Assembly (NCBI RefSeq): GCF_900095725.1
Contig: NZ_FMMP01000028.1
Location: 124,001 to 188,000, forward strand
Source: Cellulosilyticum sp. I15G10I2
GTDB taxonomy: Bacteria; Bacillota; Clostridia; Lachnospirales; Cellulosilyticaceae
DNA: 64,000 bases
Reading direction: 5' to 3'
How positions within the stretch are numbered: position 1 is the stretch's first letter; every line of letters begins with the position of its first letter. Under the pieces are notes generated by a model. The model was not told the DNA's origin, did no database searches, and saw only the letters and a program-made list of their open reading frames with translations. Both the position numbers and the translations under genes were made by a program. Positions 48,113-57,319 of the stretch are shown in pieces.

Positions 48113-48958
48113 TCATTCTTTCACGCCACCCAATGCAACACCTGCTATTATATACTTCGACAATGAGAAATATACTATAAAGAGTGGTAAAACCGTCAGA
48201 GCCAACCCTAAATACACAGAGCCATACTCCGTTTTATAGATATCGCCCCTTAGAAGACTTACCATGATTGGCATTGTATATTTATCACTGTTAGTAAGTA
48301 AAATCAACGGCATAAATAAATTATTCCAACTTAGTACAAACGCAAAAATGGCCTGCGTCGCGATAGCGGGTTTCATTATAGGTATTATTATTCTATTAAA
48401 TATACTAAACTCACCAGCTCCATCTATTCGTGCGGAATTCACAATATCAATCGCCAGCGTAGCAAGTAAATACTGCCGCATATAAAATACGATTGCTGGC
48501 GAAGCGATTGCAGGAAGGATCAGTGGCAAAAAATTGTTCGTCATATTGATGCTATACATAAATTGATAAAAACCAATGCTCGTTACCTGAGCAGGAATCA
48601 TCATAATAGCCATGATAAACGTAAAAAACGGCTGGCGCCATCTCCAGTTATACACTACTAAAGCATATGCAGTAAGCGATGAGAAGTACACTGCACAAGC
48701 TGTTACTCCTATAGAGATTATCGCTGAGTTAATAAAACCCCTCATTGGATTAAAGCTTTTACCAAGTAATATCTGCAAATTACTGAAAAAAAACTTTGAA
48801 GGTAACAGCGCTACAGCATTCTGCTGAATCTCATAGGTTCCACGGGTAGCATTTACGAACATAATCCAAAACGGTAATATACTTAAAAGCGTCAAGAAAA
48901 TACAGACAGTGTAAATAACGATTTTCAATAGGTGAGGTAGCTTTATCCCCTGTTTCAT
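48113..48958 (-). CDS. Sugar ABC transporter permease, MalG type
   Basis: A 281-residue carbohydrate-uptake (CUT1) permease with six TM helices. The EAA loop is VNSARIDGAGEFSIFNRIIIPIMKPAIAT, seen near residues 172-200. The N-terminus holds LSILPFWIMFVNATRG. It overlaps the MalF-type gene by 4 bases. The ATPase of this system is not encoded here, as is common for CUT1 transporters that share an MsmK-type ATPase. Confidence 0.92.
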   Translation of the reverse strand: MKQGIKLPHLLKIVIYTVCIFLTLLSILPFWIMFVNATRGTYEIQQNAVALLPSKFFFSNLQILLGKSFNPMRGFINSAIISIGVTACAVYFSSLTAYALVVYNWRWRQPFFTFIMAIMMIPAQVTSIGFYQFMYSINMTNNFLPLILPAIASPAIVFYMRQYLLATLAIDIVNSARIDGAGEFSIFNRIIIPIMKPAIATQAIFAFVLSWNNLFMPLILLTNSDKYTMPIMVSLLRGDIYKTEYGSVYLGLALTVLPLFIVYFSLSKYIIAGVALGGVKE

Positions 48959-49941
48959 ATTTCTGCCCTCCCTACCGCCTTTTCGGCCTTTCTAAACGAT
49001 TTCATATAGGCTTTCTTCTCTTTATTAGCTTTTATCTCATATTTATCCCGCATAAGATAAAAGATTATCGCTGATAGTATCGCTATTATAATAAACATAA
49101 GCATACTTGCAGCTGCCGCACGATTATAAAGATAACTTCCACTAAATGCTTGATTATAAATGAAAACACTTGTCGTAAGCGTAGCATTGTCTGGTCCACC
49201 TAGAAGAAATAGTCTTGGAATATCAAACATCTGTAAACCGCCAATCATACTTGTAATCAGTGTAAAGAGCAATATCGTCCTCAAGTTTGGAAGTGTTATG
49301 TAAAAAAACGTTTGCACACTTGATGCCCCATCAATCTCCGCTGCTTCAAAAAGTTCGGGATTCAAACCTAGGACCCCTGATATAAGTACGATCATTGTAT
49401 AACCATACCACATCCAAAACTGGATAAATGCCACGATGCCCCTTGCTGTCCATTTCTGAATAAGAAAATTCACTGGCGTTTCAGACAAGCCAAACACTTT
49501 AAATAAATCATTAACAGGGCCCATGGGGTAGCCGAACAGCGCATTAAAGAGTATAGCTATCGTCGCCGCTGTAATAATATTGGGCATATACATCAGCACT
49601 TTAAATGCACCTTGCCCCTTTATCTTATAGCGTCTGCTGGTAAACCACGCAGTGAGCAGCAGCGCAAGCAGTATTTGTGGAATAAAGTTGATGATCCAAA
49701 TCAATAACGTATTCATTAATGACGTCTGGAAAGATGGATTTTTAAGCACCAGCTCGAAGTTTTGAAATGGATTTGCTAAGAAATTAAAATCCTTTTTACC
49801 CATACCTTTTAAATCCGTAAAGCCAATCAAGGCTGTATAAATTGTAGGATATAACGAAAAACACAGGAATGCAAGCACAAAAGGCAGGGAAAATAAGTAA
49901 CCATATTTAGCATAGCTAACTCCCTTACGTCGCATAGGCAT
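48955..49941 (-). CDS. Sugar ABC transporter permease, MalF type
   Basis: A 328-residue CUT1 permease. TM1 is LFSLPFVLAFLCFSLYPTIYT. The EAA-type loop is ELFEAAEIDGASSVQTFFYITLP, in pieces near 205-227. The C-terminal helix is followed by a basic tail. It pairs with the overlapping MalG-type gene. A 15-bp intercistronic hairpin (50000-50044) lies between it and the binding-protein gene. Confidence 0.92.
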   Translation of the reverse strand: MPMRRKGVSYAKYGYLFSLPFVLAFLCFSLYPTIYTALIGFTDLKGMGKKDFNFLANPFQNFELVLKNPSFQTSLMNTLLIWIINFIPQILLALLLTAWFTSRRYKIKGQGAFKVLMYMPNIITAATIAILFNALFGYPMGPVNDLFKVFGLSETPVNFLIQKWTARGIVAFIQFWMWYGYTMIVLISGVLGLNPELFEAAEIDGASSVQTFFYITLPNLRTILLFTLITSMIGGLQMFDIPRLFLLGGPDNATLTTSVFIYNQAFSGSYLYNRAAAASMLMFIIIAILSAIIFYLMRDKYEIKANKEKKAYMKSFRKAEKAVGRAEI

Positions 49942-49999
49942 TTACCTCCAGTAAAATATTATAGTCTTATTATATATTGAAAGCATAATGAGCCTATGT

Positions 50000-50044
50000 A
50001 AGCCATGCCATTTATCAAGCTTGCTTAAATAAATGGCATGGCTT
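50000..50044 (-). other. Intercistronic hairpin between binding protein and permease genes
   Basis: AAGCCATGCCATTTA (50000-50014) pairs perfectly with 50030-50044, with no T-run. A second GC-rich hairpin (GGGGCGG 50117-50123 with CCGCCCC 50140-50146) follows the binding-protein stop. Such structures usually stabilise the upstream binding-protein message and reduce permease levels. Confidence 0.65.
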
Positions 50045-50161
50045 GCATGGATCAATACAATGAGAACAAATGCAAAACCTTTGAACTTCTCGTCCGCAAA
50101 TTCATGAGATCATTTTGGGGCGGTTGAAAAGACTTTCGTCCGCCCCTGATTATAAATTAAA

Positions 50162-51598
50162 CTATTCTACAACAACATCAAGGTTATCAGCAATCAGCTG
50201 CTTGAAGTCAGCTAAAGTCTGTTCACGACTCTTGTTACCAGCAGTGTACTCACGTACCTGATTACGCCAGTTCAGATTGATTGTTTCGTCATACTGTGTT
50301 AAATTCTTACCATTCGCAAACTCACCAGCAGGAACGAATACATCGAACATATTCTGTCCACCCAAGAAGTCAAGAGCACCATCTGACTTTTTCATAACTG
50401 TACCAGAAGCAACTGTATCCTTTGTGCCACCTGGTCCGTTCAAAGTACCGTTTGCCCAGAAGTACTGAAGTCCTGTTTCAGAGCTATCGAGTGTAATCCA
50501 CTCAATAATATCTCCTACAGTTTTTTGAAGTTTAGTATCTTTATTCGCAAGAACCCATGTTCCTCCCCAGAAAAAGCCCACTGGAGGTTCACATATTGCC
50601 CAATCTCCAAATGTACCTTCACCAGGTTTAGTACCACCACTGTTACCTGCCATAACGTAGTTAATAAGCCATGCTGGACCGAAATAACCAAAGATTTTTT
50701 GTGGGCCGGCATCTTTCATATCAGCAAACCAAGCGTCTTGCCAGTCCTGTGTATCGTTATGGAAACCATTGTCTTTAAGTTTCTTAGAAAGATCTAAGAA
50801 TTCTTCACGCTTTGGATCAATGTTGAGCTTGCCATCCACAATCCAACCCTTTTCAGAGCTGTTCTCAACGGCATGCCATACGTCACCATCTCCTGATGCA
50901 ATACCATATCCTTTAGCTTTTAATTCAGCTGCTGCTGCAAAGAACTTATCCCAGCCTGGACCGATTTTATCCTTGATTACCGCAGGATCATCTGTTCCCC
51001 AAACATCTTTTGCAATAGAACGGCGATAGATAAACGCACCGCCAGTGGCTTGATACCCAAGACCGACAAGGTTACCCTCAGGGTTTGTACCAATATCAAC
51101 TGTATACTGAGCGATTTCAGCCTCTTTTAAGAGTTTATCCACGTCAATGCCAAGATCTTTATATGCCGCAGTGTACTTATAAGCATCTCCTTGCGTATAC
51201 TTCAGTACAAACGCAGCTTCTGCACAGAAAATATCCGGTGCATCTGCCCCACCACCTGTAAGTGCCTGGTCGAGTGCAGGCTGGTATGCACCTTCTGTTG
51301 TAGCGATAATAGTAGTTTTAATTTCATAAGGAAAATCTGGATGAAGCTCTTTGTACTTCTCGAGCATTTTAGGCACTTCATCGGTAAAACTCCAAACGTT
51401 AAGAACTTTAACATTTGGATCATCGGTAACATCCGCTGCTGGCTCTGTGCTTGTTGTGGCTTGAGCACTTGAAGTGTTTGAATTGTTTGATGTGTTTGTA
51501 CTAGAGCTCTCTTTGGTGCTATTAGTATTAGCACATCCTGTTAATGTCATAGACACAAAAAGTACGCCAGCAAGAAAACATGTAAAAATACGTTTCAT
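50162..51598 (-). CDS. CUT1 sugar ABC transporter substrate-binding lipoprotein
   Basis: A 478-residue extracellular sugar-binding protein (family 1, oligosaccharide type). The lipobox is SMTLTGC (cysteine about 22), followed by a Ser/Asn/Thr-rich linker. LNVWSFTDEVPKMLEKYKE opens the first lobe, and DAPDIFCAEAAFVLKYTQG and GYLGPAWLI-like FGYFGPAWLINYVMAG follow. The aromatic-rich C-terminal half (WITLDSSETGLQYFWANG) suits an oligosaccharide ligand. It is the first gene of the transporter; the ligand is unknown. Confidence 0.92.
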   Translation of the reverse strand: MKRIFTCFLAGVLFVSMTLTGCANTNSTKESSSTNTSNNSNTSSAQATTSTEPAADVTDDPNVKVLNVWSFTDEVPKMLEKYKELHPDFPYEIKTTIIATTEGAYQPALDQALTGGGADAPDIFCAEAAFVLKYTQGDAYKYTAAYKDLGIDVDKLLKEAEIAQYTVDIGTNPEGNLVGLGYQATGGAFIYRRSIAKDVWGTDDPAVIKDKIGPGWDKFFAAAAELKAKGYGIASGDGDVWHAVENSSEKGWIVDGKLNIDPKREEFLDLSKKLKDNGFHNDTQDWQDAWFADMKDAGPQKIFGYFGPAWLINYVMAGNSGGTKPGEGTFGDWAICEPPVGFFWGGTWVLANKDTKLQKTVGDIIEWITLDSSETGLQYFWANGTLNGPGGTKDTVASGTVMKKSDGALDFLGGQNMFDVFVPAGEFANGKNLTQYDETINLNWRNQVREYTAGNKSREQTLADFKQLIADNLDVVVE

Positions 51599-51962
51599 AA
51601 TATCCCCCCTAAAAATAGTGTTAACTATAGTAATACACTAGAATTATATAAGATATCATCCAGACATGCTTCTTGTATCTTGCTATCTTATGTTCAAATA
51701 TTGCTTATTTTTTATAATATTTTTATATAAAATTTATAATCATAATAGTAAAACTCTTTTAACACTAGTAATTTATTATACAAATCATGCTTATTCAGTC
51801 TAAACATTAGTGGATTTTAGTTATCTACTTACTTCACAAAGTTCCCAAATATTGCTCTATACCTTTAATATAGGAACTATAATCAAATAAAAAAAATAAG
51901 CATAGGCCATAATTATTCTATGCTTATCCCAATACAAGTGATAATTAAACTAGTCTATTAAA
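51599..51962 (-). terminator. Intergenic region with terminator of the AraC gene (51888-51927)
   Basis: ATAAGCATAG (51896-51905) pairs with CTATGCTTAT (51918-51927) and is followed by T8 on the minus strand. The remaining sequence (51599-51887) is AT-rich leader and promoter sequence of the transporter operon, with no recognisable gene. Confidence 0.8.
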
Positions 51963-52823
51963 TTAAATGACGTAAATAGCTCTATATTCCTTTGGCGTAC
52001 AATGATTTTTCGCTTTAAATACACGATTAAATGTCGCCAGACTGCTAAATCCAGATTTCATAGCAATCTGCATGATAGGTAAATCTGGGTTGATCAATAA
52101 TTTCTCTGCATGCATGATCCTGCAACTAATTAAATACTCATAGCATGATGTATTCATAACTTGTTTAAAAATGCGTGCAAAGTGATATTTACTAAATCCT
52201 GCTATACTAGCAATGTCATCTACATTTATATTCTCAGTACAATGATCACTGATATAGTTACATACATTTAAAATAACATCTATATATTCATGCTGTCTTT
52301 GTTTTTTTATACTTGATAACTTGTCATTTCTATTGATACAACTACGTCCTAAAATGGTAAAAAAGCGGATAAGCATAGAGTAAGCTGAAGCTTCTCCAAA
52401 TACTCTATTTGAAAAATATTCGGAAGTTATATCTAGAATAAGCGATGAAAGTTCTTTATGTATATCTGGCATAGAAGAAGGCGTAACGCACACACAAGGG
52501 CGAAATATATGAAATGCTGAGTTGAAACCATTTAAACTGCAAAGCAAGGTACAGTCAAATTGAAGTATTATCCGATATCCAGTGGGCGGTGCATAGAGCT
52601 GATGCAGCTCACCTGGTGGAATAATGATAATATCTTCTACATCTAGATTATATGTTATTTCATTTATAGTGGCCTTAAAATTATTTTTAATGGGCATGAT
52701 GATTTCGATATCAGTATGCCAGTGCTGAGGATAATCCTCATATTCCTTGTTTGGATAGATTCGAATCTTAAAATCGCCTTGATAATTTACGGTTTCATGG
52801 GTTCCTTTTAAATTTTCGATCAA
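51963..52823 (-). CDS. AraC-family transcriptional regulator with cupin sensor
   Basis: A 286-residue regulator. TTG 52823 is the likely start (GGAGGGG 8 bases upstream); an earlier GTG lies within the SD. The N-terminal cupin-like domain (HWHTDIEIIMPIKN, IIIPPGELHQLYAPP) is the usual sugar-sensing part. Two C-terminal helix-turn-helix units follow (VDDIASIAGFSKYHFARIFKQ and IMQIAMKSGFSSLATFNRVF). It lies upstream of the CUT1 transporter on the same strand and probably activates it. Confidence 0.9.
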   Translation of the reverse strand: MIENLKGTHETVNYQGDFKIRIYPNKEYEDYPQHWHTDIEIIMPIKNNFKATINEITYNLDVEDIIIIPPGELHQLYAPPTGYRIILQFDCTLLCSLNGFNSAFHIFRPCVCVTPSSMPDIHKELSSLILDITSEYFSNRVFGEASAYSMLIRFFTILGRSCINRNDKLSSIKKQRQHEYIDVILNVCNYISDHCTENINVDDIASIAGFSKYHFARIFKQVMNTSCYEYLISCRIMHAEKLLINPDLPIMQIAMKSGFSSLATFNRVFKAKNHCTPKEYRAIYVI

Positions 52824-53060
52824 TAAAACAACCCCTCCCACTCAAATAGAATAGTATTCATGTCGTACAAATCAAAAAATATTTTTCTGTGTGCTATAAT
52901 GGCATGTCTTGATACTCTTTATATAACCCCTAGATTAATATCTTTTTTTAAGATGCCGTTTCTCAACAATTCACTAAAATAATTATTGTCCATATTTTCT
53001 AATTATACCATTCTTTTTCTAACAATTTCTTGTTCAATTTAATAGAGCAAAATTTTACAC

Positions 53061-53098
53061 AAAAAAACCTCTAAAAAAGATAACATCTTTTCTAAAGG
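53061..53098 (-). terminator. Terminator after the WYL regulator
   Basis: On the minus strand CCTTTAGAAAAGAT pairs with ATCTTTTTTAGAGG and is followed by T7. The gap 52824-53134 otherwise shows nothing gene-like. Confidence 0.85.
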
Positions 53099-53134
53099 GC
53101 ATTTTTGCTTATTAAGAGTTGTATTTAAGGTCTT

Positions 53135-54079
53135 TCATTTGATTCTATTATAATGATTTCGTAATAGAGAAATTTTATCTTCTAAAAGTCTCTTTAACTT
53201 TTGTGGTTTTATGGAAGTAATGTTATCCGTATAATTAAGCAAATAGTTTGTAATAAAATTCTCTTCACCTATATTGTAAAACCCCTTAATAACGTATTGT
53301 TTATCTTCGCTGTGAAGTTGCATGGATGGATAATGCTCCTTATAGAATAAATCTACTCCTTTAGGCGATATTGTAACTTCAAAATCCGTTGCGCCTTCAT
53401 GTTTAAATACAGCTTCTGAAAGGGCAGATAATTCATCAATAGATTTTGGCCTATAACCTTTACCCTCACAAAGAGCGCTGATTTTATCACAACGAAATAC
53501 CTGTACATAATTTGTATTAAAATTAAATGCTGTCACATACCATTGACCATATGTTGCTGAGATATTAAAAAACTGTACAGTATATTGTACTTTGATTCCT
53601 TTCTTGTTATATGTTATTTTAGCAATTGTTTCATCAATTGCCATCTTTAATATATCTTTTAAAAAAGGACTATTATTATAATGCTTGGAGACTTCCAAGC
53701 TTAGTATTTTTTCCATTTTACCTAGTACTTCAATATGTTTTTGAGAAATACAAGCTTCGAATTTTTGTTTTAATACAGATAAACTTAAGTGAAATGGTGT
53801 AGATTCATAAGCCTTTAATGTTATCATTGCAAAATATAGGGCATCCATTTCGTCAATAGTAAAAATAATCGGAGATAATAACCTATTGTTTAGAATACCG
53901 TACCTTCCATTTCTTCCAGCTTCAGAAAAAATCGGCATACCTATTTCTTCAAGAGACCGTATATCCCGTAAGGCGGTACTTTTAGAAATATTATATCTAT
54001 CCATAATATCTTTTAAATTAAAATAATTCTTATCCTTAAGATATATCATAATATTATTTATTCTTTCAGTTTTTCCCAT
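53135..54079 (-). CDS. DeoR/YafY-type regulator with WYL domain
   Basis: A 314-residue regulator. The N-terminal winged helix is FNLKDIMDRYNISKSTALRDI (20-40). A WYL-type sensor domain near 140-230 (YGQWYVTAFNFNTNYVQVFRCDKI) is followed by the WCX-like C-terminal part. The family responds to small ligands or nucleic acids. It is divergent from an FMN-binding protein gene 94 bases away, its probable target. Confidence 0.9.
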   Translation of the reverse strand: MGKTERINNIMIYLKDKNYFNLKDIMDRYNISKSTALRDIRSLEEIGMPIFSEAGRNGRYGILNNRLLSPIIFTIDEMDALYFAMITLKAYESTPFHLSLSVLKQKFEACISQKHIEVLGKMEKILSLEVSKHYNNSPFLKDILKMAIDETIAKITYNKKGIKVQYTVQFFNISATYGQWYVTAFNFNTNYVQVFRCDKISALCEGKGYRPKSIDELSALSEAVFKHEGATDFEVTISPKGVDLFYKEHYPSMQLHSEDKQYVIKGFYNIGEENFITNYLLNYTDNITSIKPQKLKRLLEDKISLLRNHYNRIK

Positions 54080-54173
54080 TACACGCTTCCCCTCTAGATA
54101 AATAAAAAAGTGTCACCTATTGATACCATTTAATAATATACTATAGTTAAAATAAAATCAAAGGAGAAGTAAA

Positions 54174-54593
54174 ATGAATACAAAAAAAGAATTCCAAAGA
54201 ATTATGAGTACTCAAGCAGAAATTGCCCTTGCTACAAGTGTTAATAATGTAACTAATGTTAGAATCGTAAATTTCTTTTATGAGGGAAATTCCAAAACCT
54301 TATACTTCGCTACTTTTGGGGATAATGCAAAAATAAAAGAATTTGAGCAAAATAGAAATGTCGCTTTTACTACCATACCTCATAATGGAACCGAACACGT
54401 TAAAGCAAAAGGGCAGGTTTTCAAAAGTAGCTTAAGTGTTTTTGATGTACAGGATCATTTCATATCAAAAATACCGGATTATAAAGATACGATTGAACAG
54501 GCCGGTCAATTTCTTATATTATTTGAAATCAAATTCGATACAGCAGAAGTTACATTAGACTTTGAAAATATTGATATATTATCATTAGCTTAA
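54174..54593 (+). CDS. Pyridoxamine 5'-phosphate oxidase-like FMN-binding protein
   Basis: A 139-residue split-barrel flavin protein (PNPOx-like family), with EIALATSVNNVTNVRIVNFFY at the start, NRNVAFTTIPHNGTEHVKAKG in the middle and FEIKFDTAEVTLDF at the end. The family includes flavin-dependent reductases, so a redox or detoxification role is likely. AAAGGAG lies 9 bases before ATG. It is the last plus-strand gene before the cassette array and is not preceded by an attC-like element, so I place it outside the array. Confidence 0.88.
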   Translation: MNTKKEFQRIMSTQAEIALATSVNNVTNVRIVNFFYEGNSKTLYFATFGDNAKIKEFEQNRNVAFTTIPHNGTEHVKAKGQVFKSSLSVFDVQDHFISKIPDYKDTIEQAGQFLILFEIKFDTAEVTLDFENIDILSLA

Positions 54594-54630
54594 TAAATAC
54601 ACTCTGTTTGTAAGACTAGTGTGCAATATC

Positions 54631-54759
54631 ACATAAAATCCCCGTACTCAAAATGTTCCTCAGCCCTAGATAGTTCTTATTTTGGGCTGAGAAATGTTTT
54701 TTGGCTTTTTCAAATTCAGAATTCAAGATAGGAAAGCGAGCTTAAGTATATTGTTAGGC
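54631..54759 (-). repeat. attC site 1 (distal end of array)
   Basis: R'' GCCTAAC is at 54759-54753 and L'' TATACTTAAG follows on the minus strand. An internal hairpin pairs CCTCAGCCC (54659-54667 region) with GGGCTGAG. L' is TTGAGTACGGGGA. R' has decayed to TTTATGT (54637-54631) instead of GTTATGT, losing the G at the cleavage point. It lies directly after the CPBP gene stop. Confidence 0.75.
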
Positions 54760-54771
54760 TGAGTAGGCTTC

Positions 54772-55515
54772 CTATATAAGCCCTGCGCTTAAAATAAATA
54801 TTGCCCCTCCATGAGTTATGGTAGCAGGAATAACGCCATATCTACTACCAACTAGTCCTGCTATTATACCTTCCCAAAGTGTAAATATTAAAATAGGGAG
54901 TCCAATGTCAGTAACAGTAATTGCTAAGAAAATATGACAAGCTGCAAATATTACACCTGTATTAATACCCGCGATCAAACAATTTTGACTGTTTTTCAAT
55001 ATACCGAGCGCATATCCACGAAATAAACACTCTTCTAACAGGTTGCCAAACATTGAAAATAATAATAATGGTAATAAAATTGAGATATTAACGCTGCCAC
55101 CTCTATTGTTAATATCTATACCACTATATAATATTAAAAAAGGTGTCACGACAACTATACATCCAAGTATTCCATATATTAAACCTGTAAATTTTTTATC
55201 ACGAAACCACATTAAATACTTTCCATTTTCTTTATCAAGTTTATGTAGAGCAAAAACAGCAATTAAACTAATACCTGCAAATATTATTAAAAATATGGGA
55301 TCTGAACTCATCCTCAACCATATTATTCCCTTTTCTTTACCAAGAGTCCATAATCCTAATGGCGTCATAGCATCACGCACCAGTATAAAAGCAAAAATAT
55401 AGATAACTGTTCTAAAATAAACATTTGGTTTAATTAGAACAAACACTAACATTATCAATCCTATTCCTGGAAAAATTCTTAAAAAGTAACTTATTAGCAT
55501 CTGCAACGTATTCAT
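54772..55515 (-). CDS. CPBP-family intramembrane metalloprotease (Abi-type)
   Basis: A 247-residue membrane protein with about seven hydrophobic segments. Motif 1 is LLEECLFRGYALGIL (about 161-175, the EExxxR motif). Motif 2 is AACHIFLAI (about 191, conserved histidine), and a GLIFG-like WEGIIAGLVGSRYG carries the third site. The family includes prenyl-type proteases and bacteriocin-immunity proteins. It is cargo of the most distal cassette, ending 13 bases before attC site 1. Confidence 0.88.
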   Translation of the reverse strand: MNTLQMLISYFLRIFPGIGLIMLVFVLIKPNVYFRTVIYIFAFILVRDAMTPLGLWTLGKEKGIIWLRMSSDPIFLIIFAGISLIAVFALHKLDKENGKYLMWFRDKKFTGLIYGILGCIVVVTPFLILYSGIDINNRGGSVNISILLPLLLFSMFGNLLEECLFRGYALGILKNSQNCLIAGINTGVIFAACHIFLAITVTDIGLPILIFTLWEGIIAGLVGSRYGVIPATITHGGAIFILSAGLI

Positions 55516-55547
55516 TCACACACCCTCTCTTTCTATTCTTAAATTTC

Positions 55548-55582
55548 TCCTAACGTTTTCGAATGTATATATACTTTTGCTG
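55548..55582 (-). repeat. attC half-site (R' plus weak L') upstream of the CPBP cassette
   Basis: On the minus strand GTTAGGA (55554-55548) fits GTTRRRY except for the last base. Its TTAGG matches the complement of this cassette's own R'' at site 1 (GCCTAAC). No L''/R'' partner is evident in 55583-55719, so the junction with the flavoprotein cassette is degenerate. Confidence 0.4.
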
Positions 55583-55719
55583 TTATATTCAAATTCAACT
55601 CTATAAAAGTTATTTTTCCAAACAGTCTTTTATAAGTTATTGATGCAAAAATATTGCGAATCAGCCCTTTCAAATATGCGAATTCATTGACAGAATTAAG
55701 ACATATCACTTTTCTTATT

Positions 55720-56916
55720 TTAAAATATATAAGGGCAATCAAATCGTTTTTCATATGCATCATTTTTTTTAAGTTGTTGATCCCAGAAAAAATTTACTAG
55801 CCCAGTCTTACTAAGTACCTCAAAGAGAATTTCCATACCCTTTCCCAACCGAATGGGTCTAGACAATTGGCAAATACTCTTTGTGTCGAAACTTCCTCCC
55901 CACACCAAGTTAGCAATGGATTTTACCATTGGTTCAATAATCTTTTCTTGAGCTTTAATAGGCCTCATCTGCAAACCTTCTATCCCACCCTTAATGGCTG
56001 TACCCATGTAAGTTCTTCCCAATCTAAGGGCTAGTTGTTCAAAATATGCCTCAAGATAGTGAGACTGACTACTTTCCGGAAAGCCAGATTGCACAAAAAA
56101 ACTTATACTTCCTCTGGAAGCTTGTAGTTTCTCGATAAATCCCATCACGTGGGAAGGCATTGCATGGACATACAAGGGCATGAAAAACATGACATTATTC
56201 TCTGTTTTAAAAGCATCTGCCCACTCCCCCCATTTATCTACTTCCTTCAAATCACGAATCTCAACCCTATCCCCAAGGGTTTCAAGGGTTTTTTTCAGAA
56301 TAAGTCCGGAATTACTGCCACTCCTTCTCGGCGAACCATTGTAAATCACTAGTTTTTCCATGGGTTCAATTGAATTAAAGGCCACAGCCTGTCTTTTAGC
56401 CTTCCTTGGTTCCAGTAAACCTAGTTGAATACTGCCATCTTTTATAACGCGGTAGGCCTTAGATTGAAAATGGTAGGCAGTACGATACAAATAATCTTCA
56501 ATAACATGCTCTTCTTGAGTAGTTAATCCTTCAGTATCATAGTAAAATACCATATCAGGATAACACTTATATCTAGCAACATGATGACATTCTCCATCTA
56601 CAATTTTTATATATGGATGATAGTGTGGAATTGTCCTATCAAAAAAAGCTTTAGCCTTATGGCTAATAAATCCTTGTGCTGTATCGATTAATAAAATTAT
56701 AGCATCACTGTTTACATAGTCGGAATAAGATTCAGCCATTTGATCTTTCATCACACATCTACCAGGAGTCTTGAGCCAACAGTTCCAACATCCAATGCAC
56801 GCATTAATTGATTTATCATCCAATCTAACAACCTTTAAAGGTTCATCATAAAGACTTTGTATGATCTCATAAATTTCATTATCTTGCCTCTCTCTTAGAT
56901 CAAATATAGTTTTCAC
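55720..56916 (-). CDS. Two-domain flavodoxin-fold NAD(P)H-dependent oxidoreductase
   Basis: A 398-residue protein starting at GTG 56916 (GAAGGAGA upstream). The first domain carries a cysteine cluster CIGCWNCWLKTPGRC (41-55), as in iron-sulfur flavoproteins and NADPH-dependent FMN reductases. A second flavodoxin-like domain begins near 187 with VIYNGSPRRSGSNSGLIL, the FMN-phosphate loop, followed by PLYVHAMPSHVMGFIEKL. Two fused flavin-reductase-like domains are uncommon. It is probable cassette cargo; the substrate is unknown. Confidence 0.75.
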   Translation of the reverse strand: MKTIFDLRERQDNEIYEIIQSLYDEPLKVVRLDDKSINACIGCWNCWLKTPGRCVMKDQMAESYSDYVNSDAIILLIDTAQGFISHKAKAFFDRTIPHYHPYIKIVDGECHHVARYKCYPDMVFYYDTEGLTTQEEHVIEDYLYRTAYHFQSKAYRVIKDGSIQLGLLEPRKAKRQAVAFNSIEPMEKLVIYNGSPRRSGSNSGLILKKTLETLGDRVEIRDLKEVDKWGEWADAFKTENNVMFFMPLYVHAMPSHVMGFIEKLQASRGSISFFVQSGFPESSQSHYLEAYFEQLALRLGRTYMGTAIKGGIEGLQMRPIKAQEKIIEPMVKSIANLVWGGSFDTKSICQLSRPIRLGKGMEILFEVLSKTGLVNFFWDQQLKKNDAYEKRFDCPYIF

Positions 56917-57147
56917 CCTTATCTCTCCTTCAATCTCTTTATGTTATGTGCTATTGCATACAGAATATAATCTGATACCATTTCGTTTCGTAGTACTACA
57001 TTTTTTCTAGTCATTAGATATCAACTCAGAGTCCGTTCTGATCTTGAGCAGTAATAAATATAGTAAGATAAAGACGGTTGCCCTTTGATAAACCTAGAAT
57101 GCTAACATCATGTTTTTGAAATAAAATCTTCTATTGGCTGTATCCCC

Positions 57148-57319
57148 TTAGGCCTCAAACCCTAAACTCTCATACAGCTTTCTTCCATCATCTGTTGCAT
57201 GTAAACTTACACTCAGATAATGATTTCCTGTTGCCAACGTCTCTGAACTGGACCCACAAAGCTTTTCTTCGAAGGCGGTATTTGCCCCCAGCAAAGAGAG
57301 ATGCGAAGCAAATGAATTA
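57148..57319 (-). pseudogene. Remnant of a GNAT acetyltransferase C-terminus
   Basis: The minus-strand frame ending at TAA 57148-57150 reads LATGNHYLSVSLHATDDG followed by RKLYESLGFEA. This is the typical final beta-strand and helix of GNAT enzymes. No start or N-terminal acetyl-CoA motif exists upstream; the frame runs into the end of the reductase gene. It appears to be a leftover joined behind that gene. The rest of the 400-base gap (56917-57147) shows no convincing gene or attC. Confidence 0.5.

Noticed and set aside
55539-55763. A 74-residue minus-strand open frame between the CPBP and flavoprotein genes
   Set aside because: It starts inside the flavoprotein gene, lacks a ribosome binding site and has no recognisable composition; it crosses a probable attC half-site.
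57000-57060. CAACTCAG ... CTTGAGC inverted segment in the gap before the flavoprotein gene
   Set aside because: Too short and without R''/R' boxes; chance pairing is likely.
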